Positions 42,660-49,817 of a DNA stretch of 64,000 nucleotides are shown here, piece by piece (positions within the stretch are counted from its first letter, which is position 1; every line of letters starts with the position of its first letter). Where the stretch lies: contig NZ_JAOQJL010000011.1 of assembly GCF_025566965.1 (NCBI RefSeq), positions 1 to 64,000 of the forward strand, in the 5' to 3' direction. A program made the translations under genes and the position numbers. Origin of the DNA: Blautia_A ammoniilytica (GTDB lineage Bacteria > Bacillota > Clostridia > Lachnospirales > Lachnospiraceae). The notes beneath the pieces are model-generated. The model was not told the DNA's origin. It saw only the letters and a program-made list of their open reading frames with translations, and did no database searches.

Positions 42660-43126
42660 CGTCCGTCCTTCACCGCCTCTCTGGTTCGCTGCTTTTCCTT
42701 TGCCTGTGTCCTGATCTGCTCCGTGAATTTCCGAAGCTGGCCGAGGATGGAAGCCTTGTCCTGCTCTTTATTCAGCACCTTTGCGCTGTACTTCTGGAAG
42801 GCCGCCGTGATAGCGTCCGCCTGATTGGCTTTGAAAAACAGCAGGTAATGACCGGGGCTCACTTTATGGAAAGCGTAGTCCACATGGAACTCCTTCGCGA
42901 TCCGGTCAAAATCCTTTGGAGCTCCCACATAGGGCATGGCACTTTTGCCGCCATAGTGGTTCATCAGCTTTTTCACGCTCTGGCGTCCCTGCGGGGTCAG
43001 CGCCTTCCGGTGGTGCTTTTGCAGCGCCCGAACCACCTTGCCAAGAGCGGCAGCCAGCACTTTTCCTGTGAGCTTCGTTGTCCTGATTGAAAGGGCAACC
43101 GTTTTTTGGTTTACTTCTTCCTGCAT
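42656..43126 (-). CDS. PcfB family protein (DUF3801)
   Basis: 156 aa. Relaxosome accessory of Tn1549/pCF10-type systems. LSIRTTKLTGKVLAAALGKV, the middle GRQSVKKLMNHYGGKSAMPY and VDYAFHKVSPGHYLLFFKAN are the DUF3801 core; a Lys/Arg-rich tail follows. AAAGGAGGTTTT precedes ATG 43126. Its stop overlaps the TTG of virD4. Confidence 0.9.
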   Translation of the reverse strand: MQEEVNQKTVALSIRTTKLTGKVLAAALGKVVRALQKHHRKALTPQGRQSVKKLMNHYGGKSAMPYVGAPKDFDRIAKEFHVDYAFHKVSPGHYLLFFKANQADAITAAFQKYSAKVLNKEQDKASILGQLRKFTEQIRTQAKEKQRTREAVKDGR

Positions 43127-43193
43127 AAAACCTCCTTTCCGTCGGGGTTCCCGCTATCCGGGAGGCCCCCGTACAGTCTCGGGGAACAGAAAA

Positions 43194-43216
43194 CCTCGGG
43201 CCAATGTGGCCCGAGG
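43194..43216. repeat. ICE palindrome, copy 8 (upstream of pcfB)
   Basis: Arms CCTCGGGCCA and TGGCCCGAGG, one nt after the stop codon of the gene at 43218. Confidence 0.9.
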
Positions 43217-43217
43217 C

Positions 43218-44255
43218 TTACCGCTCGGCATCCCTGCCGGACGGAGCTTTCTTTTCCGGCTCCGTCTGGACTTTTTCGCCCTGTTCCCGCATGGTTTGCA
43301 AGATAGAGGGCTTCTTTTGAAGCTGGGAGGGCTTTTCGCTGGACAGCGGCTTGATACATTCCAAGCGGTCAGCCGCCCGGATGGCGTTGTCCGTGAGCTG
43401 CCTCTGCCATGCGCCCACGCTGGGAGCCCAGCGGAAACCGTTGCTTTTCAGCTCGGCCCGGGTGTCCGCGTCAGGCTTTCCGTCAAAGAACACCTGCAAG
43501 CGGTTGTCCTCCCGGTTCATTTCCACACGGCCCCCATCGAACTCCCAGCCGGAAAATTCCTGCTGTGCCTGTTTGGAAAGCTGTTCGATACGGGCCTTTA
43601 CCCGGCGGATTTCCGCATTGTTGTTGGTAAGCTGGTAGCTTTCAAAGGGCCTCGGATCGCTCCGCCAGCTTGACGCCATGCTTGCTTTCAGCTTTTCGAT
43701 CTGATCCGGCGACAGCAGCGCACAGCCGTCCAGCTTGCCATGCTTGCGGTAATAGGCGTTGACCTCCTTCATAATGAGCTGGGAGCGTTCCAGCCCGTCC
43801 AGCTTCTTCTGGAGCTTTTCAATCGCTGCCGGGTCATCGGCGCTGATCCCGCCCATGCCGGTACTGCGTATCTTATCCAGCAGCCCTTGAATATACCGCC
43901 ATTCCTCCATGTTGCTGTCCCGGGCCCGGTTCTGTTTTTCCTTCTTTCCCACCGGGAAATTGGCAGGTCCGGCGATCATCACAGAGGGAACCCTTGCGTC
44001 AATGGCAAAGCCCTGGTTCATGTTTTCGGCCAGCTTGCGGGCGTAGGTGTCTAACAGATGGTCAATCTTCTCATGGTACATGGGGTCCACCCGGGATTTC
44101 TGCTGTTCCGCTATGGCGGCGGCCTTGTCCACCATTGCCCGGTATTCCGCCGTTGCGCTCCCTTCCTTGTAGTCGGAAAAGCTGTTCATTTCCTTTGCCC
44201 GGCGGGCGGCTCCTTCATTGATAGGGTAATAGTTGATGGTATGCACCTCCTTCAT
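43218..44255 (-). CDS. ICE DNA-metabolism-type protein of unknown function
   Basis: About 345 aa. N-terminal INYYPINEGAARRAKEMNSF then SDYKEGSATAEYRAMVDKAA is highly typical of Tn1549-like elements; the central part is a coiled coil with KLQKKLDGLERSQLIMKEVN; the C-terminal domain has LKSNGFRWAPSVGAWQRQLT, a motif seen in many phage and ICE DNA-modifying or antirestriction proteins. Its true start is unclear: AAGGAGGTG lies inside the first ATG-containing segment and is followed at normal spacing by ATC AAC, where relatives begin (M)INYYPIN; GTG or ATG alternatives upstream have no ribosome site. Confidence 0.75.
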   Translation of the reverse strand: MKEVHTINYYPINEGAARRAKEMNSFSDYKEGSATAEYRAMVDKAAAIAEQQKSRVDPMYHEKIDHLLDTYARKLAENMNQGFAIDARVPSVMIAGPANFPVGKKEKQNRARDSNMEEWRYIQGLLDKIRSTGMGGISADDPAAIEKLQKKLDGLERSQLIMKEVNAYYRKHGKLDGCALLSPDQIEKLKASMASSWRSDPRPFESYQLTNNNAEIRRVKARIEQLSKQAQQEFSGWEFDGGRVEMNREDNRLQVFFDGKPDADTRAELKSNGFRWAPSVGAWQRQLTDNAIRAADRLECIKPLSSEKPSQLQKKPSILQTMREQGEKVQTEPEKKAPSGRDAER

Positions 44256-44256
44256 G

Positions 44257-44279
44257 CTTCGGGCCATGCTGGCCCGAAG
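44257..44279. repeat. ICE palindrome, copy 9 (downstream of ardA)
   Basis: Arms CTTCGGGCCA and TGGCCCGAAG, 2 nt after the ardA stop codon. Confidence 0.9.
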
Positions 44280-44281
44280 TC

Positions 44282-44995
44282 TTACCGTTCTTCATGGGAA
44301 GGCCCCGCCTTGTCCTTTTTCGGAGCGGGCGGGGCTTCTTGAAACCGTTTGAGTGCAGCGAGAATGGAGTGGACAGGCTCGGCCTTTTCAGGATAGGCAA
44401 ATATCCGGTGTTCCGGCGGAATGTCCTGCGGCCCGTGGTAATACTCCTTGAAGCCCTCCGGGACTGCCGACACGTACCCACCGGGAGCGAATACGCCGCC
44501 CTCGTTGATACGCACATCCCGCCCGTATGCCTCATAATCGAAGTAGTTCTGAATGTGCTCCGGTATGTCGATGGTCCCAAGCTCGTCGGCGTAAAGACGG
44601 CCCAGCCCTTCATCATCAGAAATATCCGGGTAAAAGCGGTACAGGTCAAGGTTCTGGGTCAGGTTTATCAAATCCTTCACGCTCCGTATGTGGTTTCCCA
44701 AGACAAGAGCGGCTTCAAAGGTTTCCAGTCCGCCCTTATCCCGTACTTCCAGCAGGGCGTGGCCCAGCTCGTTCAGCTCGTCGATGTTCTCACATTCGTA
44801 GAGATGATCGTAGAGCCCCAGCACATCACTGTCAAAGCTGGTAAAGAACACTTCGCTGTACCGTTTCCCGTCTATCCCGATTTTGGCAAGGGCGGCCTGC
44901 AACTCCTGTGTCGTCATGGGGAAATGTACCGTTGTCCCTACCTCGATCCCCATCAAGGGGTACAGGGCTGTATTGGTTATATAGGCTTCAAACAT
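44282..44995 (-). CDS. ardA: ArdA-like antirestriction protein
   Basis: 237 aa. Acidic DNA-mimic proteins of the ArdA family inhibit type I restriction enzymes when an element enters a new cell. MFEAYITNTALYPLMGIEVG, SDVLGLYDHLYECENIDELN and IDIPEHIQNYFDYEAYGRDV are the family's modules. A Pro/Lys tail (residues about 210-237) is extra. GAAAAGGAGGAATGAGCCC precedes ATG 44995, and the gene starts 4 nt after the methylase stop. Confidence 0.9.
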   Translation of the reverse strand: MFEAYITNTALYPLMGIEVGTTVHFPMTTQELQAALAKIGIDGKRYSEVFFTSFDSDVLGLYDHLYECENIDELNELGHALLEVRDKGGLETFEAALVLGNHIRSVKDLINLTQNLDLYRFYPDISDDEGLGRLYADELGTIDIPEHIQNYFDYEAYGRDVRINEGGVFAPGGYVSAVPEGFKEYYHGPQDIPPEHRIFAYPEKAEPVHSILAALKRFQEAPPAPKKDKAGPSHEER

Positions 44996-44999
44996 GGGC

Positions 45000-46085
45000 T
45001 CATTCCTCCTTTTCGGCCCGGTCAGCCAGCACCTCATAAATCCCGGCCATAATGTAATCGGCGCAAGGGAGGGCAATCGCGTTTCCCAGCGCCTTGTAGC
45101 GTTGCAGAGGCCGGATCTCCACGCCGTCCGCCCCGTACTTTGTCCAGCCCTCCGGCAGCCCCATCAGCCGTTCGCTTTCCGTTTCCGTCAGAAAACGGAT
45201 ACAGCCGCCCTCCGGGTCGCCCTCATACCAGAAGGCAAAGGGCGTTACATCACTGGCTAAAAGAGTGGGAAAAGGGTCAGTTGGTAATCCGAAGCTGTTT
45301 CGGAAGGCCGTTTCTTCCTGCCTTTTTGCCGCTCCCCGCATACGGAAGCACTGAAAGGGGTGGATGACTGGTATCTGCCGCCCTGTTTCAAAAGAAGCTG
45401 TTCGATCTCCTTCGGCGGCGGCCCGCCCGCCCTCTCCGCAAGGCGGAGGAAGTGGGAGCATTGGACGGGGCTTAAATAGTATGTCTGCGGCACGTCTGCC
45501 TCCAAAATCCGCCACGACGAAAATCCGCTGCCTTCGTGCCAGCCTTCGGGAGCCTGCCCAATACTGGGCGTCCATGAGCCGCCAGCACACATCAGGCGTT
45601 CCCCCTCGCACCATTCCGGCGTTTCCCCATCTTCCCGAAGGAGGCATTGGAACTTCGGTGTCCGAGAAGGCGGATAGGACGGCTCTAAAGTCCATCCGGT
45701 CATTTGTAGAAAACGCTCCCATGACGTTTTCCCAAACAGCGATAGCTGGATATAGGTTATCAGTAGCATCCCTCATTTCCTGTATGATACGAAACGCCTG
45801 ATAGAACAGGCTTGATTTTGCCCCGGCAAGGCCGGAGCGGTTGCCGATCAGAGAAAGGTTCTGACAGGGGGAACCGAAGGTAATTATATGGACAGGTGGG
45901 ATTTTCCCGCCGTCCACCTTCGTAATATCCCCCAAATGCACCATGTCGGGAAAGTGCCTTTTGGTTATGGAGATGGGCGCTTTTTCAATCTCACTGGCCC
46001 ATACCGGACGGATACCGCACCGGGAAGCAGCCAGAGGGAACACGCCGATCCCGTCGAAAAGGCTTCCCAGCTTAATGTCCGGCAT
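45000..46085 (-). CDS. DNA (cytosine-5-)-methyltransferase
   Basis: 361 aa. Methylates C5 of cytosine in an unknown recognition site. Motif I LGSLFDGIGVFPLAA, motif IV TFGSPCQNLSLIGNRSGLAG (PC catalytic Cys), motif VI WENVMGAFS, motif VIII RRQRIFVVADF, and the terminal KALGNAIALPCADYI. No restriction enzyme gene is adjacent, so it probably protects the ICE from host restriction alongside ArdA. The start overlaps the DUF7768 gene end by 14 nt. Confidence 0.92.
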   Translation of the reverse strand: MPDIKLGSLFDGIGVFPLAASRCGIRPVWASEIEKAPISITKRHFPDMVHLGDITKVDGGKIPPVHIITFGSPCQNLSLIGNRSGLAGAKSSLFYQAFRIIQEMRDATDNLYPAIAVWENVMGAFSTNDRMDFRAVLSAFSDTEVPMPPSGRWGNAGMVRGGTPDVCWRLMDAQYWAGSRRLARRQRIFVVADFGGRRAADILFKPRPMLPLPPPCGEGGRAAAEGDRTASFETGRQIPVIHPFQCFRMRGAAKRQEETAFRNSFGLPTDPFPTLLASDVTPFAFWYEGDPEGGCIRFLTETESERLMGLPEGWTKYGADGVEIRPLQRYKALGNAIALPCADYIMAGIYEVLADRAEKEE

Positions 46086-46428
46086 GGCCCGGGGTGCCGT
46101 GTCCCTTCACGGCAAGCACCCCTTCCAGTGTGGTCGCCGCAATGCCCAGCCGCCCGGCAACCGCAATATCGTTTTTTACATCCTCATCCACAGCGCTGCC
46201 GCAGACGATCAGGGTGTGGGAGCGCCGCAGCATATCCCGGCGCATATCAATCCCGGCCTTGTGTTCCTCGGGAACGCTGTCATTCAAAAACAGCGGCAGA
46301 TACAAGAGCGGGCAGATCGGGGAAAAGCCCGCCTCATAAGCAAGACGGCAGTAGTGGGCCGCCAGCTCCATATCAACATCCGGCTCGCCGCTCCATGCGG
46401 CGGTCAGGTACGCTAAAGGTCGTTTCAT
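46072..46428 (-). CDS. DUF7768 (nucleoside 2-deoxyribosyltransferase-like) protein
   Basis: 118 aa. KRPLAYLTAAWSGEPDVDME, FSPICPLLYLPLFLNDS, and SHTLIVCGSAVDEDVKNDIA fit the DUF7768/Nuc-deoxyribosyltransferase-like fold that recurs on Tn1549-type ICEs. Function not known. GGAGG lies eight nt before ATG 46428. Confidence 0.8.
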   Translation of the reverse strand: MKRPLAYLTAAWSGEPDVDMELAAHYCRLAYEAGFSPICPLLYLPLFLNDSVPEEHKAGIDMRRDMLRRSHTLIVCGSAVDEDVKNDIAVAGRLGIAATTLEGVLAVKGHGTPGHAGH

Positions 46429-46513
46429 TGGTTGAGCCTCCATTTCTGTTTAGGTTTAGGGAAAAGCAAGAGTTCGCCCAACCCCTCCGCCCCTTCCCCC
46501 GGGAAGGGGAACG

Positions 46514-46679
46514 GCTCTGGAGAATTTATATCCCCGTCGCTTGACCGGGAAAAAGCATAACCGGGAGAAATCCGTCAAGGGTGCCTCCGGCACCGCCTGC
46601 GGCGGCGCTGCCCTTGACTGATTTTCCCGGCTATGCTACGGAATAACTGGCGACGGGGAATCATTTATATCTCCAGAGC
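46514..46679. other. 166-nt imperfect inverted repeat downstream of parB
   Basis: Outer arm GCTCTGGAGA/TCTCCAGAGC, then CCCCGTCGC/GCGACGGGG, then a paired stretch around AGCATAACCGGGA / TCCCGGCTATGCT and GTCAAGGG/CCCTTGAC, with an apex rich in CCGCC/GGCGG. The whole 290-nt gap between the DUF7768 gene and parB has no ORF. Smaller hairpins flank it (CCCCTTCCC.../GGGAAGGGG near 46489-46509, GCGGGG/CCCCGC near 46688-46705). Confidence 0.85.
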
Positions 46680-46707
46680 TTCGGGGCGCGGGGCAGAACC
46701 CCGCAAT

Positions 46708-46730
46708 CCTCGGGCCATGCTGACCCGAAG
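46708..46730. repeat. ICE palindrome, copy 10 (downstream of parB)
   Basis: Arms CCTCGGGCCA and TGACCCGAAG (one mismatch), 7 nt after the parB stop codon. Confidence 0.85.
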
Positions 46731-46737
46731 TTTGGGC

Positions 46738-48111
46738 TTACTTTTCCTGTTCGTTTTTCTTCTCCGGTTTTTCGTGTTCCTTCTGCTGTCCCTTCCAGTC
46801 GTCCAGCAACTTGATGATCTGGTCCTTCATTTCCCTCGGCGTAGTTTCCTTGCCGAAATATTTGCTCAGTTCCGCACCTGTCAAAATCACTTTGTCTACC
46901 TCCTTTTTGTCCTCCATCATAATGCCGTCGATCACATCCCCGTTGAGCAGCTTCTTTTCGTCCAGCTCACGCATACGCTTTGCCTGCGCCTGCGAAGGAG
47001 AGGACTGCTGGCTGTCAATGGCGACGGCGATATAGTTCTGGTTCTTCTTGCCGATATAGGAAAGCTCCACCGCCGTAGTAAAGCCCAGCTTTTTTTCATC
47101 CATCAGCTTCATCAGGTCGGGAACCAGTTCATTGAGCCGGATATACCGCTGCACCTGCTTGACCGCCATCTTATTGCGCTCGGCCACAATCTCGTTGGAG
47201 CGTTTGCCTGCGTCCTTCGGGTCAATCTGGCCCGAAGTGCGGGAGCCCTGGTGCTTGATAGCCTCAAGCTGCATTTTCAAGGCTTTGGCCCGCTCACTGG
47301 GGAGGATTTCTTCACGCTGGTTGAGATTGTCCTCGACCATCTGCGTGATGGCTTCATCGTCCGTCAGGTTTCGGACGATACAGGGCATATCCGCATACCC
47401 GGCAAGCTCGCTGGCTTTCTGGCGGCGGTGGCCGGACACGATCTCATAGCCGCCATCCTCACGGGGACGGACAATAGCGGGCTGGGTCACGCCCTTGTCC
47501 TTGACGCTGGACACCATAGCTCGCATTTCTTCATCGTCCCGGACTTCAAAGGGATGGTTCTTGAAGGCGTGGAGCTCGTTCAGCTTGATATAGACGATCT
47601 GTTCCTTGCCCCGGCGTGGTGCATCCTGCGGCTTTTCAGGTTCCTTCGGAGTGGGAGCGGCCTGTACCGTTGGAGCCGTTTTTTTCTCCGGCTCCTTTTT
47701 GACCGTCTTTTCCGGTTTCTGCGCGGGGGCTTTGGACTTCGGGGCTGCGGCCTTGTCCTTATCTGCTTTCGGGGGACGGCCCCGTCGCTTCGGCTGTTCC
47801 GGCTCTTTGGGTTTTTCCTCTGCTTTTTTCGGAGTCTCCGGCTGCTTTTCCGGTTTCTCCACTTTTGCCGGGTCAGGCTTTTCCACGCCGGGAGTTGCCG
47901 CCCGTTCCTCGGCTTTCTTTTCCTTCATAATTTCAGCGAAGTTATAGACGGAAACCTGTGGGTTCTTTACCTCTGGTTCCGTCTTTTTTCTCGGCTCCGA
48001 GGAAACGGAAACCTTCTCCGGCTCTTTTGGGGGAGCGGGAGGCGTTTCCTTGCCCGGCCCGCTATCCGTTACCGGCTGTTCCGGCGTTTTTGTGGTTTTA
48101 TCATCTGCCAT
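46738..48111 (-). CDS. parB: ParB/Spo0J-type partition protein
   Basis: 457 aa. A Pro/Lys/Glu-rich disordered N-terminal tail of about 170 residues is followed by the ParB CTPase/nuclease-like domain (HPFEVRDDEEMRAMVSSVKD, ETVSGHRR-type EIVSGHRRQKASELA, MVEDNLNQREEILPSERAKA) and an HTH core (NEIVAERNKMAVKQVQRYIR). It may aid segregation or regulate the ICE genes. A parA is not in the window. ATG 48111 is preceded by AGGAGGTAA at 9 nt; another ATG at 48117 is closer than usual. Confidence 0.9.
   Translation of the reverse strand: MADDKTTKTPEQPVTDSGPGKETPPAPPKEPEKVSVSSEPRKKTEPEVKNPQVSVYNFAEIMKEKKAEERAATPGVEKPDPAKVEKPEKQPETPKKAEEKPKEPEQPKRRGRPPKADKDKAAAPKSKAPAQKPEKTVKKEPEKKTAPTVQAAPTPKEPEKPQDAPRRGKEQIVYIKLNELHAFKNHPFEVRDDEEMRAMVSSVKDKGVTQPAIVRPREDGGYEIVSGHRRQKASELAGYADMPCIVRNLTDDEAITQMVEDNLNQREEILPSERAKALKMQLEAIKHQGSRTSGQIDPKDAGKRSNEIVAERNKMAVKQVQRYIRLNELVPDLMKLMDEKKLGFTTAVELSYIGKKNQNYIAVAIDSQQSSPSQAQAKRMRELDEKKLLNGDVIDGIMMEDKKEVDKVILTGAELSKYFGKETTPREMKDQIIKLLDDWKGQQKEHEKPEKKNEQEK
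47215..47237. repeat. ICE palindrome, copy 11 (inside parB)
   Basis: Arms CTTCGGGTCA and TGGCCCGAAG; read in frame as SGQIDPK on the minus strand. Confidence 0.9.
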
Positions 48112-48139
48112 AAGCATTTACCTCCTGTTTTTTGGCATG

Positions 48140-48169
48140 AAAAAAGAGGCTCAACTTTTCAGTCAAGCC
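48140..48169 (-). terminator. Terminator-like hairpin 1 in the parB leader
   Basis: Minus strand GGCTTGACT/AGTTGAGCC (two G-U pairs) followed by TCTTTTTT, only about 30 nt before the parB start. Possible attenuator. Confidence 0.65.
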
Positions 48170-48203
48170 CCCGTGGGAAGTTCCTCCTTTCTCCGCCATG
48201 ATA

Positions 48204-48237
48204 CAAAAATACCGCCCGTAGTCTCGTTTGGGCGGTA
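48204..48237 (-). terminator. Terminator-like hairpin 2 upstream of parB
   Basis: TACCGCCC/GGGCGGTA stem with ATTTTTG after it on the minus strand. It may end an upstream transcript at the ICE edge or belong to the same attenuator. Confidence 0.7.
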
Positions 48238-48360
48238 CTTTGTGTAAGATTGGCAGTCCATTATTAAGTTTTTTATTATGTTCCCTTTGTACACCGTTGC
48301 AATAATCAATGTTTATACAAGGATTATGGTGTTCTCATAAATCTAACTTTGTCCGGATTC

Positions 48361-48555
48361 TCATTCATCCATTACCTCCGTCATAGTTTCATAATCTTTT
48401 CCACAAAAACAGCAATTCGGGCATGTTGGACATGGCCATCCCTTATTCTTAAATCTGCATACATCTAAACGCCAGTATGCTCTTAATAAGTTTGCTTCAT
48501 ATTCTTCTTTATACTGTGAAACTTCCCTGTTTTCACGATAATAAAGGTGATACAT
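48361..48555 (-). CDS. Cys-rich small protein, possibly truncated nitrous-oxide-stimulated-promoter (YgbA) family
   Basis: 64 aa. The C-terminal half RLDVCRFKNKGWPCPTCPNC then CFCGKDYETMTEVMDE carries seven Cys and resembles the RL-x2-C-x-F...C-x2-C-x2-CY...EVM block of YgbA-type proteins, but the usual ending (RYSGPRM) is absent and the protein stops close to the likely ICE edge. No certain assignment. ATG 48555 has no strong ribosome site in the sequence TAAAAA just upstream. Confidence 0.45.
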   Translation of the reverse strand: MYHLYYRENREVSQYKEEYEANLLRAYWRLDVCRFKNKGWPCPTCPNCCFCGKDYETMTEVMDE

Positions 48556-48654
48556 TTTTTAGTCATATGTTTTTTGATTCTTGTGTATAAATAACATATG
48601 ATACAATCCTCCGTAAGTTTCATTACTGTGTTGACTTTTCCTTTAATCCCCATT

Positions 48655-48682
48655 ATAGTTGTAATTATATTATTTACAATCA
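48655..48682 (-). promoter_or_regulatory. Promoter upstream of the Cys-rich gene, with dyad
   Basis: Minus strand TTGTAA, 16 nt, TATAAT. The -35 element is half of an inverted repeat TTGTAA-N9-TTACAA that fits an operator. Confidence 0.55.
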
Positions 48683-48764
48683 TCAAAACATTAAAATTGT
48701 ACAGTTTGTCAACACATTAAAAAGAACTGTTGAGAACTTAGGATGTATTAACAAACCAGAAATA

Positions 48765-48787
48765 TTTTCACCCCCAAAACGTGAAAA
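48765..48787 (+). promoter_or_regulatory. Candidate operator of the Rrf2 regulator
   Basis: Perfect 7-bp inverted repeat TTTTCAC-N9-GTGAAAA, 38 nt upstream of the rrf2 start; spacing suits a dimeric winged-helix regulator. Confidence 0.55.
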
Positions 48788-48824
48788 CAAGATCATTATA
48801 TCATACTACAAGGAGTTTCTTATC

Positions 48825-49289
48825 ATGAAATACTCAACGAAATTAAGTGATACTGTTCATGTGATGGTTCTAATTGCTATCAACCAGGAAAAATCCCTCT
48901 CCAGTGCCTCAATTGCAGAAAGTGTCCATACAAATCCCGGCTTTGTACGTCAGCTTATGTTAAAACTAAAAAAAGCGGGACTTATGACCAGTGTAGCCGG
49001 ACATGCCCGTCCTTCTCTTTCAAAACCAGCAGATCAGATTACATTGCTGGATATTTATAAAGCAGTTGAAGGTGATAAACCATTGCTTCATTTAGATACT
49101 CATACCAATCCAGATTGTGGCGTTGGCATTAACATTCAGTTATCTTTGCAGGGATTTTATAATGAAATTCAAAAGGCTGCCGAAGAAAAAATGAATACGA
49201 TTACTTTACAGGATATCATAGATACCTACTATCAGCGGACATCTATAGAAAATAACTTACAGGTAACTGTTCAGAACCCCATTAGTTAA
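48825..49289 (+). CDS. Rrf2 family transcriptional regulator
   Basis: 154 aa. MKYSTKLSDTVHVMVLIAIN, SSASIAESVHTNPGFVRQLM and KLKKAGLMTSVAGHARPSLS are the Rrf2 winged-helix domain. Only one Cys (NPDCGVGINIQ) is present, so it is not a three-Cys Fe-S sensor like IscR or NsrR and is nearer the YwnA type. RBS AAGGAG precedes ATG 48825. An inverted repeat lies in its own promoter region, suggesting autoregulation. It is divergent from the Cys-rich small gene. Confidence 0.9.
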   Translation: MKYSTKLSDTVHVMVLIAINQEKSLSSASIAESVHTNPGFVRQLMLKLKKAGLMTSVAGHARPSLSKPADQITLLDIYKAVEGDKPLLHLDTHTNPDCGVGINIQLSLQGFYNEIQKAAEEKMNTITLQDIIDTYYQRTSIENNLQVTVQNPIS

Positions 49290-49303
49290 ACAGAAACACA
49301 AAT

Positions 49304-49338
49304 ATCAAAAAACCGAGGACTGTTCCCCGGTTTTTCTT
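49304..49338 (+). terminator. Terminator after rrf2
   Basis: AAAACCG...CGGTTTTT stem with TTTTTCTTTT after it, 15 nt beyond the stop codon. Confidence 0.75.
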
Positions 49339-49363
49339 TTCGTCTTAACTATTTATAATCCTT

Positions 49364-49480
49364 TTACAAACTCAACTGCTTTTTTATATCATCTTCATCA
49401 GGATGTCCTTTTGCAATTCCACCAAACAGTTTAAATGGGCCAAATGTGTCATAGCCTTTGCATCCGAATTTTCCTATCCC
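49364..49480 (-). pseudogene. Flavodoxin-type protein, C-terminal fragment
   Basis: Minus strand reads GKFGCKGYDTFGPFKLFGGI then AKGHPDEDDIKKQLSL and stop, the C-terminus of a flavodoxin family protein. No N-terminal part is found; upstream sequence switches to an unrelated fragment. A remnant. Confidence 0.75.
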
Positions 49481-49623
49481 TGATTATCTTCAAAAAAGCC
49501 CGGATATACGTATTGTATTCAAACTGCCTGTCTATATCTGTTTTCTCTTTTCTCTTCCAGAATCCGAAAATATCATTGTACCGCTTCACCATATGGTTAG
49601 CCAGCCAACTGAATGACTGATGC
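49449..49623 (-). pseudogene. DUF6434-type protein, internal fragment
   Basis: In another frame the minus strand reads HQSFSWLANHMVKRYNDIFG, then RQFEYNTYIRAF, resembling the FEYNTYIRDF segment of DUF6434 proteins, before decaying into the flavodoxin fragment. It has no proper start or end. Confidence 0.55.
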
Positions 49624-49633
49624 TTCTAACACC

Positions 49634-49815
49634 ATTCAAGAATGCCTCGGCATTCTTGCTGCGAGGTGCGCGTCATGCAATTGCATGACATACTTCTCCT
49701 GCGCACCTCTGCAATCCTGCCGGAGGCTATATCAGCTGGGGGAATGACTCCCACCACTGATACCAGCTTGTTTCTCACCACCTATAGAGGTGGGAGTCAT
49801 CTCCCAGCTGATATA
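49634..49815. repeat. Structured dispersed repeat, copy 2 (longer form)
   Basis: Its first 119 bp match copy 1 at 4882-5000 with two differences. It continues with GACTCCCACC ... CCACCTATAGAGGTGGGAGTC and ends in CAGCTGATATA, which pairs with TATATCAGCTG: a nested palindrome whose middle is deleted in copy 1. No ORF. Confidence 0.85.
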
Positions 49816-49817
49816 CT

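Larger units (their letters stand above)
15297..48250 (-). mobile_element. Tn1549/CTn-type integrative conjugative element, incomplete, split by an IME
   Basis: A GC-rich minus-strand block with the conserved order parB, DUF7768, C5 methylase, ardA, DNA-metabolism gene, pcfB, virD4, maff2, virB6, spoVG-like, DUF7007, prgI, virB4, NlpC/P60, DUF4315. The downstream part usual for the family (DUF4366, topoisomerase, relaxase, integrase/excisionase) is missing, and the block ends at the IS200 copy at 15296. The right limit is uncertain; GC content drops after the terminator near 48237. An 18.1-kb IME (about 22459-40585) interrupts maff2. The element as present cannot be a complete self-transmissible ICE unless the rest lies elsewhere. 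Confidence 0.85.

Noticed and set aside
46633..48201. Long plus-strand open frame opposite parB (522 codons)
   Set aside because: It is a shadow of parB: composition-driven Leu/Phe-rich translation without a ribosome site, whereas parB on the minus strand has clear domains.
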